From Treponema sp. (GTDB lineage Bacteria; Spirochaetota; Spirochaetia; Treponematales; Treponemataceae), in contig JAEEIU010000003.1 of NCBI GenBank assembly GCA_016281495.1, positions 31,014 through 95,013 of the forward strand: 64,000 bases of DNA. The letters are read 5' to 3'. Position numbers and translations under genes: made by a program. This document shows, one piece after another, positions 7,368 through 15,913 of the stretch (positions are counted from its first letter, which is position 1; each line of letters begins with the position of its first letter). The notes beneath the pieces were generated by a model, which saw nothing but the letters and a program-made list of their open reading frames with translations, was not told the origin of the DNA and ran no database searches.

Positions 7368-8840
7368 TTATTTCTTTGCCTCTTCCTTGATGAATTTGTC
7401 TGCGTTCTGCTCATACCACCACTTTGTATATGGAAGCTTGATGCGGGCTGCCAGATTCTTTTCAAAACTGCGGTTGGTTACTGTGTCGCGGATTAGCTTT
7501 GCAAAACTCAATGTTCCCTCATAACCGAATACCGTATATTCATCTGCAACGAATACTGCGGCGAATCCCTGCTTGATTGCCCAGACTGTTGTTCCAGGAT
7601 GACGGCTAAAGTAAACGTCCGGCTTGTAGTGGTTCAGGATGTTCAGGACCTCGTAGTTCTGCTGGTCTGCAACCGCAACCTTCATGTCTGCCGGTGAAGT
7701 TTTCAACAGGTGTTCGAGTGCCGGTGGAACCTTGCCGTTGTCGTACTTGTAGTCGTAATGCCATGCCAGTGCATATTCAACTGTCATTCCAAATTCCTGA
7801 AGCACACGTGCAATCTCATATGTAAATCCAGGTCCCATTCCGATTACCGCACGAAGTCCCTTGAGCTGTTTCGTCACTTCTTCGATTTGTGGAATGAAAA
7901 TCGCCCTCTGCTTTTCGATGTAGGCTTCAACTTCCGCACGCTTTCCGATTGCATCACCTATGCCACGGAGCCATGTTTCAAATCCCGTAACACCAGAGTG
8001 GTTGATCGTACGCACATAGGGCACGCCATATTTTTCTTCAAGTGCATTGCCAAGATATGTACCGAGGGTTCCACATATACAGACAGTAGCAAGTGCCTCG
8101 CTCAAATGGCTCAATTCTTCTATTGTGGAATTGCAGTAAAGGAATTGAGGTTCTGCATCAAACACTTCGTTGAATATCTTTGTAATCTGAGGACGGGCGC
8201 TTTCGTAAAAGTTCTTTATGTTGATTGTGCGCCTCTTTTGTTTTGGCGGCTGAACTATTCCCTGCAGGACCGCGTGGTCGGAAATGTCAAAACCGCTTGC
8301 CCAGATTCGTGACTTGAATCCTTCGCAGTGAACGGGAATTACGGGTATGGGGAGTTCCGCATTCAAATCACTTGCAACACCGTCTACGTCTTCTCCAGTA
8401 ACACCAGAAACACAGCTTGTGGAAACAAAGATTGCATCCGGCTTGTAGGCTTCGTAAGTGTGGAGGATGATTTTCCTCAAATCATTTGTTGCCCCGAAAA
8501 CCGTGTCCTTTTCGTTCAAGTCCGTGCAGACAAAAACTGAGTTGGTGGTCTTGTTCACTCTGGCCGCAATCTGTCCGAATTTTACAGCATCGTTGCTTGC
8601 CATTGCAGTACATCCGGCCGGTGCATGATAAACAACGGCAACATTTCTGATGGCGGCAAGGGCATTAAGGGCACATCCGGAAAGACATGAACTTGACTGG
8701 CTGAAACACCTTTCCCTGTTGCGGAGGGTTCCGTCTTCTGATTTGTTGACCAGCGTCTTTAGGTCACCGACAAAGCCCGTAATCGAACCAAGGCGGTTTT
8801 CACGTATTGCTATATTTGCATTGCTAAAATTAAATGGCAT
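7368..8840 (-). CDS. Nitrogenase-like reductase, NifD/alpha-type subunit
   Basis: Catalytic-component alpha subunit homologue (490 residues) of the oxidoreductase type 1 nitrogenase superfamily. P-cluster-type cysteines are present: C52/C56 (CLSGCAL), C77 (APAGCTAM) and C143 (STSCVSGVTGEDVDG). In ICGTLGTYLGNALEEKYG, C256 stands exactly as far from EEKYG as the FeMo-cofactor ligand Cys275 of NifD. No histidine is seen at the spot equal to His442 (the region before FGYEGTLSF). AGGAGG precedes the ATG, and the nifK-like gene ends 15 bases upstream. With cysK, a C-S lyase and a sulfonate-type permease nearby, a C-S bond-cleaving enzyme like methylthio-alkane reductase (MarDK) is the best guess; N2 fixation is unlikely. 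No NifH, NifB or NifEN gene is in the window. Confidence 0.85.
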   Translation of the reverse strand: MPFNFSNANIAIRENRLGSITGFVGDLKTLVNKSEDGTLRNRERCFSQSSSCLSGCALNALAAIRNVAVVYHAPAGCTAMASNDAVKFGQIAARVNKTTNSVFVCTDLNEKDTVFGATNDLRKIILHTYEAYKPDAIFVSTSCVSGVTGEDVDGVASDLNAELPIPVIPVHCEGFKSRIWASGFDISDHAVLQGIVQPPKQKRRTINIKNFYESARPQITKIFNEVFDAEPQFLYCNSTIEELSHLSEALATVCICGTLGTYLGNALEEKYGVPYVRTINHSGVTGFETWLRGIGDAIGKRAEVEAYIEKQRAIFIPQIEEVTKQLKGLRAVIGMGPGFTYEIARVLQEFGMTVEYALAWHYDYKYDNGKVPPALEHLLKTSPADMKVAVADQQNYEVLNILNHYKPDVYFSRHPGTTVWAIKQGFAAVFVADEYTVFGYEGTLSFAKLIRDTVTNRSFEKNLAARIKLPYTKWWYEQNADKFIKEEAKK

Positions 8841-8855
8841 GTTTGTCCTCCTTTC

Positions 8856-10160
8856 CTACAGCTTGAGTTTGCTCATTGCGGCGGTGTAAATCTGTTCCAG
8901 CAAATGGAGTCCGCCGGAATATCCTGCTATGTGGTCGTTAATCACAAGTTTTTCGAGCATTGGATAGCTTATGTTTACATAGTGTGCGCCAAGTTCAAGT
9001 GAAAGCTTCTTTTCCCAGTTTGAACCTATGATGAGCGGTGTTCCTGCAAAATCAGCAGCCTTTATCTGTTCGTGTATGTCGTGTCCGTCCGTGGTAAACT
9101 GAACTTCGGCTTTGATTCCGTAATTCAATTCTTTAAGTTCATCCGAGATTTTCTGCTGGAATGACTTTGGTGCGTCATCTGTGATGAAAACTTTTTCCGG
9201 GAACAGGCCCATGTCGTTTACAAGGAATTTTGTCACGGCAATCGTGTATTCGCTGTCACTTACAACGGTAAAGCGCTTTCCAAGAATTCTTGTTTCCAGA
9301 AGCGTGTCGGCAAAGCGTTCAATGTAATAGTAGAACTCTGCCTCTTTCTCTGTTATGACACGTTCAACCAGTTCCTTGTCCGCACCTGTGAATTCCTGTA
9401 CCGCACGAAGGAACTTTGTTGTTTCCGTAGCACCAATCGGAAGCACGGGATACTGGAGCAGCTTGATTCCAAAACGGCGTTCAAGATACTTTGCACTGTC
9501 AAGGCCTGCCCATGGTGAAACCAGAATCGTAAACTCCGCGTTGGGAATCTTCTTGAGGTTTTCAAGGCCACGTCCAAAACCAAAAATCGTATTCGGCTTT
9601 AGTCCAATCGCAGAAATAAGGCTTTCGATTTCACGCAGGTTTCCGAGCCAGTACGGGTCCTGCTGCGGTGGAGCGACAAAGAGGTTTACAAGGCCCTTTT
9701 CCGTCTGGGGTTCAGCATCAGCAAGATACTGTTCAAAAATCGACTTTAAAATCCAGTCATGGCCTACGTAATTGTTTCCCTTGAATCCCGGAGTCTTTGC
9801 CCAGATTACAGGTTTTTCCGCATCGGCAAAATTACCCGCAACTTCCTCAATGTCGTCACCGATGATTTCACCTGTACAGCCGGACAGAACCACAAACAGG
9901 TCTGCGTCGATAACCTTAAGGGCATTTTCTATAGTTGAACGGAGCTTTGCACTTCCTCCAAAAACAACTTCCTTTTCACTGATAGACGTACACGGGAAAA
10001 TGTTGGGACTGTAACGTCCTGATGTTCCATTGTTGTCATTTAATTTTGCCGCACATCCCGGTCCGGAATGCAAAATCGGAATTGCACCGGTAATTGCCTG
10101 AACGGTCTGCATTGCCGCAAGCGCACACTTATAACGCGGTTGGTCCAGAATCTTTGCCAT
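8856..10160 (-). CDS. Nitrogenase-like reductase, NifK/beta-type subunit
   Basis: Beta-subunit homologue (434 residues), shorter at the N-terminus than NifK. All three P-cluster cysteine positions are kept: C12 (YKCALAAMQ), C36 (SGPGCAAK) and C95 (LSGCTGEIIGDD), at spacings close to NifK. The paired subunit supplies the other three, so an 8Fe P-cluster at the interface is expected. The motif FPCTSISEKEVVFGG is typical of the superfamily. First gene of the minus-strand operon, with AGGGAG before the ATG. Its promoter (-35 TTGACT, 17 bp, -10 TATAAG) lies inside the 10189-10246 control region. The electron donor (a NifH-like Fe protein) must be encoded elsewhere. Confidence 0.85.
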   Translation of the reverse strand: MAKILDQPRYKCALAAMQTVQAITGAIPILHSGPGCAAKLNDNNGTSGRYSPNIFPCTSISEKEVVFGGSAKLRSTIENALKVIDADLFVVLSGCTGEIIGDDIEEVAGNFADAEKPVIWAKTPGFKGNNYVGHDWILKSIFEQYLADAEPQTEKGLVNLFVAPPQQDPYWLGNLREIESLISAIGLKPNTIFGFGRGLENLKKIPNAEFTILVSPWAGLDSAKYLERRFGIKLLQYPVLPIGATETTKFLRAVQEFTGADKELVERVITEKEAEFYYYIERFADTLLETRILGKRFTVVSDSEYTIAVTKFLVNDMGLFPEKVFITDDAPKSFQQKISDELKELNYGIKAEVQFTTDGHDIHEQIKAADFAGTPLIIGSNWEKKLSLELGAHYVNISYPMLEKLVINDHIAGYSGGLHLLEQIYTAAMSKLKL

Positions 10161-10188
10161 AATTGCTCCCTAATAATTTAATATAAAA

Positions 10189-10205
10189 CCTATTGACTTA
10201 GTAGG
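10189..10205. promoter_or_regulatory. Rrf2-type operator site B
   Basis: CCTATTGACTTAGTAGG, an imperfect dyad of the form CCTAYTRASTYARTAGG. It includes the -35 hexamer TTGACT (10193-10198) of the plus-strand PatB promoter, whose -10 is TATACT (10216-10221, 17 bp spacer). It also covers the start-point region of the opposing nifK-like promoter. Confidence 0.7.
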
Positions 10206-10229
10206 CATATATTCTTATACTATAAATAA

Positions 10230-10246
10230 CCTAGCAAGTCAATAGG
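10230..10246. promoter_or_regulatory. Rrf2-type operator site C
   Basis: CCTAGCAAGTCAATAGG, whose complement CCTATTGACTTGCTAGG matches site B at 15 of 17 bases. On the minus strand it holds the -35 TTGACT of the nifK-like promoter (17 bp before TATAAG, 10214-10219). It also covers the start point of the plus-strand PatB promoter. Sites B and C thus bracket two face-to-face promoters whose -10 boxes overlap. Confidence 0.7.
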
Positions 10247-10278
10247 TATTTATAAATTTTTTTTTTCAAGGAGTTCTT

Positions 10279-11457
10279 ATGACATACAATTTTGACACTG
10301 TCATTGACCGGCATGGAACCAACGCCATAAAAACCGACCTTGCCGTAATACGCGGGAAACCTGCCGACGTACTTTCGCTTTGGGTTGCAGACATGGACTT
10401 TCCCACTTCTCCTGCAATCCTGGAAGCCATTCACAAAAAAACCGATCATGGTGTTTTTGGATATTCATGCATAGATGACTCATTTTTCAATTCCCTGAAA
10501 AACTGGATGCAAACCGAGCATGATTTTTCTCCAGAGCGCAATGAACTTGTTACTACCCCGGGGGTTGTTTTTGGAATATCATGTGCAATCAGGGCTTTTA
10601 CAAAAGAAAACGAATCGGTGTTGATTCAGACTCCGGTTTATTATCCATTTAAGAACATGATTGAACTGAACAACCGTCATCTGGTAACTTCTTCACTATA
10701 CGAAAAGGACGGAAAGTATTACATCGATTTTGAAGATTTTGAAAGGAAAATCGCGGACAACAACGTAAAGCTTTTTATCCTATGCAGCCCGCATAATCCT
10801 GTTGGACGTGTATGGACAAAAGATGAACTTTTACAGATTCTTGAAATATGTCTCCGTCATAAAGTGATAGTCTTTTCCGATGAAATACACAATGACTTTG
10901 TTTACGAACCGAACAAACATACAGTTTTTTCAACCCTATCCAAGGAAGCCGCAGAGAATTCAATTGTCTCCATGTCCGTAAGCAAAACCTTTAATCTTGC
11001 GGGACTACAGTTCTCCACGAATTTCATAAAGAATCCTGTGCTAAGGAAACTTTTCAAGATAGAAAAAGACAAGACCGGTTACGACGAACCAAGCCTTATC
11101 GGTATGACAGCCGCACATGCCGCCTATGACAATGGCAAACCATGGCTTGATGACCTGCAAGCATACCTTAAGGACAATATTGAATTCCTACGCTCATTCC
11201 TAAAACAAAAGCTCCCCAAGGTTAGGTTGATTGAACCTGAGGGCACCTTCCTTCTATGGCTTGATTTTTCCGGCATGGGATTTTCTGATTCTGAAATCGA
11301 CGACATCATCGTAAACAGGGCAAAAGTGTGGCTCGACCGTGGAACAATGTTCGGACCTGAAGGAGAATATTACCAGAGAATAAATGTTGCAACTCCTCGC
11401 TCAATTTTGGAGGAAGCACTTAATAGAATTACAAAAGCGTTTCAGGAGGTAAAATAA
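10279..11457 (+). CDS. PatB/MalY-type PLP-dependent C-S lyase (cystathionine beta-lyase-like)
   Basis: Fold-type I aminotransferase-class enzyme of 392 residues, full length. The PLP lysine is K236 in SVSKTFNLAGLQ. D201 in SDEIHNDF and the conserved LWVADMDFPTSPAI block near the N-terminus mark the MalY/PatB group. These enzymes cleave cystathionine, cysteine or cysteine S-conjugates to a thiol, pyruvate and ammonia. AAGGAG lies seven bases before the ATG. The Rrf2 gene follows immediately and shares the operator-flanked promoter with the divergent nitrogenase-like operon, so it likely works in the same sulfur-scavenging route. Confidence 0.87.
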   Translation: MTYNFDTVIDRHGTNAIKTDLAVIRGKPADVLSLWVADMDFPTSPAILEAIHKKTDHGVFGYSCIDDSFFNSLKNWMQTEHDFSPERNELVTTPGVVFGISCAIRAFTKENESVLIQTPVYYPFKNMIELNNRHLVTSSLYEKDGKYYIDFEDFERKIADNNVKLFILCSPHNPVGRVWTKDELLQILEICLRHKVIVFSDEIHNDFVYEPNKHTVFSTLSKEAAENSIVSMSVSKTFNLAGLQFSTNFIKNPVLRKLFKIEKDKTGYDEPSLIGMTAAHAAYDNGKPWLDDLQAYLKDNIEFLRSFLKQKLPKVRLIEPEGTFLLWLDFSGMGFSDSEIDDIIVNRAKVWLDRGTMFGPEGEYYQRINVATPRSILEEALNRITKAFQEVK

Positions 11458-11458
11458 A

Positions 11459-11884
11459 ATGTACAAGATTTCAACACGCGGACAATATGCACTTTTGATC
11501 ATGGAAGACCTTGCATTGGGAGAACCCGACAAGTACATTCCATTAAAAATTCTTTCCCACCGCAGAAATCTTTCGGTAAAGTATTTAGAGCAGATTTTGA
11601 TTCACCTTAGCAAAGCCCACCTTGTAAACGGATCAAGGGGAATAAACGGAGGCTACAAGCTTACAAGGCAACCACAAGATTATACAATCGGTGAAATACT
11701 TCGCGTCATGGAGGGAAAACTCTGCCCCCTGGGAGATTTTGAGAACAACACCGTAATCTCCGAAGGCAGCCGTGAATTCTGGAAAAACTTTGAGTCCACG
11801 ATAAATGATTACGTAGATTCCATCCATTTGAATGAACTTGCCCAAAAAAACAAAGAGTTCATAGGATATGAATATTCAATTTAA
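11459..11884 (+). CDS. Rrf2-family regulator, CymR-like
   Basis: Winged-helix Rrf2 protein of 141 residues. The N-terminus MYKISTRGQYALLIMEDL, the recognition helix LSVKYLEQILIHLSKA and the wing SRGINGGYKL are standard for the family. It has only one cysteine in the region (KLCPLGD), whereas IscR needs three cysteines for its cluster, so it probably does not hold an IscR-type Fe-S cluster. This fits CymR, which senses cysteine status through CysK. AGGAGG precedes the ATG, one base after the lyase stop. It is the natural candidate to bind operators A, B and C and so repress the permease, the nitrogenase-like operon and its own operon. Confidence 0.87.
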   Translation: MYKISTRGQYALLIMEDLALGEPDKYIPLKILSHRRNLSVKYLEQILIHLSKAHLVNGSRGINGGYKLTRQPQDYTIGEILRVMEGKLCPLGDFENNTVISEGSREFWKNFESTINDYVDSIHLNELAQKNKEFIGYEYSI

Positions 11885-11906
11885 TTGGAATGATTAGGAT
11901 CTCCTG

Positions 11907-13277
11907 CTAAAGATTCCTTATCTCTTTTCTGTAGACTATGCGCATTCCGATTGCACTGGTTATCAGCGAGGCACCTTCTGCAATGATGAATGCCCACCAG
12001 ATGTTGTTTACATCCCCTGTAAGGGAAAGGAGGTATGCAGCAGGAAGCAATACGATAATCTGACGCACAAACGAAACGATCATGCTCATAAGGCCTTTTC
12101 CAAGAGCCTGGAACACGGAAATCAAAGTGATACAGACAGCGGCTATCGGGAAATGAAGTGCAATACGACGGAGGGCTGGAATACCGATGGCATACATCTC
12201 GTCTGTGGCATTGAACCATGAAAGCAACTGACGGGGCAAGATCTCAAACGCAAGAAGTCCCACAAGCATGATTCCAACCGCCGCAATGGCACACAGCTTG
12301 ATTGCCTTTGTAATTCTGTCTTTTTTCTTTGCACCATAATTGTATGCAACAATCGGAACAATACCGTTGTTCAAACCGAATACAGGCATAAAGATAAAGC
12401 TCTGTAACTTGAAGTATACTCCATAAACTGCAATCGCAGTAGTAGAGAATGTTCCCAAAATCAAATTGATCAGATAGGTCAGGACTGAACCGATGGAACC
12501 AAGCAAAATTGATGGAGCTCCAACCTTATAGATATTTCCAATGACATGAATGCTCGGCCTGAAACCTTTGAGCTTGAATTTTATTTCCTTATTCTTAAGG
12601 ATATTCAAAGTCAGCGAGATACCGAATCCGACAATCTGCCCCATAACTGTAGCCAATGCCGCCCCCTTAATGCCGAGTTCCGGGAAAATCCAAATGCCAA
12701 AAATCAAAAGGGGATCAAAAATGATGTTAGTAATGGCTCCCGCAAGCTGAGAGATCATGGAAAGAACCGTTCGACCGGTAGACTGCAAAAGACGTTCAAA
12801 AAGAATTGCACCGTACAATCCGACACAGACAATCATACATATAGAAAGATAGTCAACGCCATATTTAATGATTTCCTGATTATCGGTTTGTGACTCAAAA
12901 TAAATCCGTGGAATAAAAATGCCAAGAATAATAAAAACAATGCAGGTAATGAAATAGAGGAAAATACCGTTCATGGCAGAGTCGCTGACACCCCTTTCAT
13001 CCTTTTGACCTAGCCTCATGGAAAGAAGGGCATTTATACCTACGCCGGTACCAACCGCTGTTGAAATCATAAGGTTTTGAATGGGGAATGCAAGGGAAAC
13101 CGCAGTAAGGGCATTCTCTGAAATTTTTGCAACGAATATACTGTCAACAATATTATAAAGTGCCTGAACAAGCATCGAGATCATCATTGGAAGTGAAATG
13201 TTTATCAAAAGCTTGCCGAGTGGCATTGTTCCCATTTTGTTTTCTGTCTGAATTGATTTAGTCTGTGTTTCTTCCAT
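11907..13277 (-). CDS. MATE-family multidrug/metabolite exporter
   Basis: Inner-membrane antiporter of 456 residues with about 12 membrane segments. The first block LGKLLINISLPMMISMLVQALYNIVDSIFVAKI is the usual MATE start, and GVGINALLSMRLGQKD and the mid-protein repeat GAPSILLGSIGSVLTYLINLIL also fit. No Shine-Dalgarno sequence precedes the ATG; a possible -10 (TAATAG) lies eight bases before it. It converges on the Rrf2 gene with a 23-bp gap. The substrate cannot be inferred. Confidence 0.88.
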   Translation of the reverse strand: MEETQTKSIQTENKMGTMPLGKLLINISLPMMISMLVQALYNIVDSIFVAKISENALTAVSLAFPIQNLMISTAVGTGVGINALLSMRLGQKDERGVSDSAMNGIFLYFITCIVFIILGIFIPRIYFESQTDNQEIIKYGVDYLSICMIVCVGLYGAILFERLLQSTGRTVLSMISQLAGAITNIIFDPLLIFGIWIFPELGIKGAALATVMGQIVGFGISLTLNILKNKEIKFKLKGFRPSIHVIGNIYKVGAPSILLGSIGSVLTYLINLILGTFSTTAIAVYGVYFKLQSFIFMPVFGLNNGIVPIVAYNYGAKKKDRITKAIKLCAIAAVGIMLVGLLAFEILPRQLLSWFNATDEMYAIGIPALRRIALHFPIAAVCITLISVFQALGKGLMSMIVSFVRQIIVLLPAAYLLSLTGDVNNIWWAFIIAEGASLITSAIGMRIVYRKEIRNL

Positions 13278-13393
13278 ATATCACACTATTAAACTGAATA
13301 AATAAATAAATTTCAAGATAGGGCGATAAAAAAGTTTGAACGTCAAGCGCAGAGAAAATCGATATTGTTACCCGAAGATTCTAACCACACACA

Positions 13394-15901
13394 CTAGCCG
13401 CATATGCTCTGTGCATACTTAACGCTTTCCATGGCATCCTTGGTGTAGGCATCGGCGTGGATTTTGTCGGCATATTCCTGATTCAACACGGCACCACCCA
13501 CAAACACCTTGCACCAGGGGGCATCCTTGTGTATCAGCTTTATCGTCTCTTCCATCGCGCCTACTGTCGTTGTCATTAATGCTGAAAGTCCTGCAAGAGG
13601 GGCATGTTCCTTTATGACTGCATCAAGAATTGTTTCCGGCGGAACATCCTTTCCCAAATCGATTACGCGGAACGAATAGTTTTCCAACAAGACCTTGACG
13701 ATGTTCTTTCCTATGTCGTGAATGTCTCCCTTGACTGTTGCAATTACAATCGGGCCCTTCTTTTCTCCGGCAACACCCTTCTTTTCCAGTTCGGCCTTTA
13801 TCACTGCAAACGCTTCTTTTGCCGCATCTGCCGCCATCAACAGCTGAGGAAGATATGCCTTTTTGTTTTCAAAGTCTTTACCGATTATGTCCAGCGCAGG
13901 AATGATTTTTGTATTGATTACGTCCATTGCGCTCATTGGCTCTGAACCGTCACCGCCCGTAAGCAAGCTGAGTGTCTCTGTCTTTGCGTTTTCCTTGAGT
14001 CCCTTTACGATTGCCTTTGTAAGAGGATGAAGTGAATCATCTGTTCTTGACGCAGCATTTTTGTTTTGCCCTCCTGAACCTGATGCCGGGACATTTACTG
14101 CCACAGTTGATTCGTACTTTCCTGCAAAATCGATGTAGCCCAGGCACTGTGCATCCAGACCAGAAAGTGTTTTAAAGCATGTCCATGCCTTCATCATTTC
14201 TGTTGCATTGGGATTCATGATTGCAGCACTAAGACCGTTCTGCATCGCCATCGTAAAGAAAATCGAAGTGATGTGTTCGCGTAACGGAAGTCCAAACGAA
14301 ACATTTGAAATGCCAAGCGAAGTAAGCCCGTTCTTTTTTTCATGAACATATTTCACAGTTGCAAGGGTTGCCACACCGGCCTGATCATCGGCACTGACAG
14401 TCATCGCAAGGGGATCTATGATTATGTCTTCCTTACTGATTCCGTATTTGGCCGCTTCAGAATAGAGCCTTTCTACAATTTGAATTCTTCCTTCCGCTGT
14501 TTCCGGGATTCCGTTTTCATCAAGTGCAAGGGCAACAACCATTCCGCCATATTTTTTCACAAGAGGGAACACTTGCTTCATCACTTCCTGCTTTCCGTTT
14601 ACAGAATTGATGAGCGGTTTTCCGTTATAAATCCTCAGGGCCTTTTCCATTGTAACAGGATCAGAAGTATCTATCTGCAGCGGCAAGTCCGTTACCGCCT
14701 GAAGTTCCTTTATGACCGCCTGCATCATCTTGCATTCATCAATTTCTGGAAGTCCCACATTTACATCAAGAACCTGAGCGCCCTTTTCTTCCTGAGTCAA
14801 ACCCTCGTTCAAAATGTATGCCATGTCGTTGTCGGTCAGGGCCTGCTTGAGCTTCTTTTTTCCCGTAGGATTGATTCGTTCACCGATGAGTACAGGAGGA
14901 TTTTTACCGCCGAATTCAACAAGTCTTGTTCCAGATGTAATCACAGATTTCTTTGGGGCATTCGGTTTGTTGAATGAATCTAATGCACCAACTTTCTGAA
15001 CCAGCTGTTTTATGAACGTGGGATTTGTTCCGCAGCAACCTCCCGCAATCATTGCACCCTGCCTGCAGAATTCACTTACGATGTCAGAGAATTCTTCCGC
15101 ACCAACATCGTAAACCGTATGTCCATTTTCACTTTTTGGCAGTCCCGCATTCGGCTTTACCAGAACAGGAAGTGTCGTTGATTCAAGAAGTCGTGCAACT
15201 ATCGGCTTCATCTGTTCAGGTCCAAGGCTACAGTTAAGTCCAAGTGCCGAAACCCCAAGACTTTCCAGAACCGCCGCACATATCTCCGGGGAACTTCCGG
15301 TCAGCGTTTTCTGTCCCTCGTCGTAAACCATGGATGCCACAATCGGAATGTCTTTTCCTGCCGCTTCCATCGCTTCTTTTGCCGCAATAACCGCCGCCTT
15401 TGCCTCATACAGATCGTTCATTGTTTCTATGAGGATCAAATCGGGGTTGTTTTTTATTCCTGCCTCAAATGTTTGCTTGAACAGGGTGACGCAATCTTCA
15501 AACTCAAGGTCGCCGAGTGGCTTTAAAAGTTTTCCGCATGAACCGATGTCAAATGCTATGAAACGGGGCACACTTTCGGTTCCATCTTCCTTTTCCTTTT
15601 GAATTATCATTGAACGCGCTTTTTCCGCATTCTTAAACGCCGCATCTATGACCTGCCCAACGCTGTATTTCCCGTCCTGTCCTGTGAATTTTGTAACAAA
15701 TGCACCAAAGGTATTCGTGTTGATTATGTTTGAACCCGCAAGATAATATCCGTATCCAAGCTGAACGATTTTCTCCGGCTGTTCGACATTCCAGTTTTCA
15801 GGAAGCTCGCCGGGCAACAATCCCTGTGCCTGCAGAACGGAGCCTGTTCCACCGTCAAAAAACAAGACCTGATTTCCCAAACATTCTCGAAAAGTTTTCA
15901 T
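13394..15901 (-). CDS. metH: Cobalamin-dependent methionine synthase without activation domain
   Basis: Transfers methyl from methyltetrahydrofolate to homocysteine through methylcobalamin. Domains in order: homocysteine-binding (1 to about 300, zinc cysteines in GLNCSLGPEQM and GGCCGTNP), folate/pterin-binding (about 330-590, LIGERINPTGKKKLKQAL), B12 cap (about 640-710) and B12-binding (DIHDIG at 726-731, lower-axial histidine 728). It stops at 835 residues, where E. coli MetH continues with about 330 residues of SAM-dependent reactivation domain. That role is carried by the separate gene just upstream (15914-16546), 12 bases away in the same operon. A divergent BtuFCD-like importer supplies the cofactor. 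Confidence 0.93.
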   Translation of the reverse strand: MKTFRECLGNQVLFFDGGTGSVLQAQGLLPGELPENWNVEQPEKIVQLGYGYYLAGSNIINTNTFGAFVTKFTGQDGKYSVGQVIDAAFKNAEKARSMIIQKEKEDGTESVPRFIAFDIGSCGKLLKPLGDLEFEDCVTLFKQTFEAGIKNNPDLILIETMNDLYEAKAAVIAAKEAMEAAGKDIPIVASMVYDEGQKTLTGSSPEICAAVLESLGVSALGLNCSLGPEQMKPIVARLLESTTLPVLVKPNAGLPKSENGHTVYDVGAEEFSDIVSEFCRQGAMIAGGCCGTNPTFIKQLVQKVGALDSFNKPNAPKKSVITSGTRLVEFGGKNPPVLIGERINPTGKKKLKQALTDNDMAYILNEGLTQEEKGAQVLDVNVGLPEIDECKMMQAVIKELQAVTDLPLQIDTSDPVTMEKALRIYNGKPLINSVNGKQEVMKQVFPLVKKYGGMVVALALDENGIPETAEGRIQIVERLYSEAAKYGISKEDIIIDPLAMTVSADDQAGVATLATVKYVHEKKNGLTSLGISNVSFGLPLREHITSIFFTMAMQNGLSAAIMNPNATEMMKAWTCFKTLSGLDAQCLGYIDFAGKYESTVAVNVPASGSGGQNKNAASRTDDSLHPLTKAIVKGLKENAKTETLSLLTGGDGSEPMSAMDVINTKIIPALDIIGKDFENKKAYLPQLLMAADAAKEAFAVIKAELEKKGVAGEKKGPIVIATVKGDIHDIGKNIVKVLLENYSFRVIDLGKDVPPETILDAVIKEHAPLAGLSALMTTTVGAMEETIKLIHKDAPWCKVFVGGAVLNQEYADKIHADAYTKDAMESVKYAQSICG

Positions 15902-15913
15902 ATTAATCCATCC

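Noticed and set aside
7250..7465. 71-residue minus-strand frame between cysK and the nifD-like gene
   Set aside because: It is mostly the GC-rich hairpin repeat translated, plus out-of-frame nifD-like sequence.
7368..10160. True nitrogenase (N2 fixation)
   Set aside because: The subunits are short and lack an obvious cofactor histidine, no nifH, nifB, nifE or nifN gene is in the window, and the surroundings are sulfur genes.
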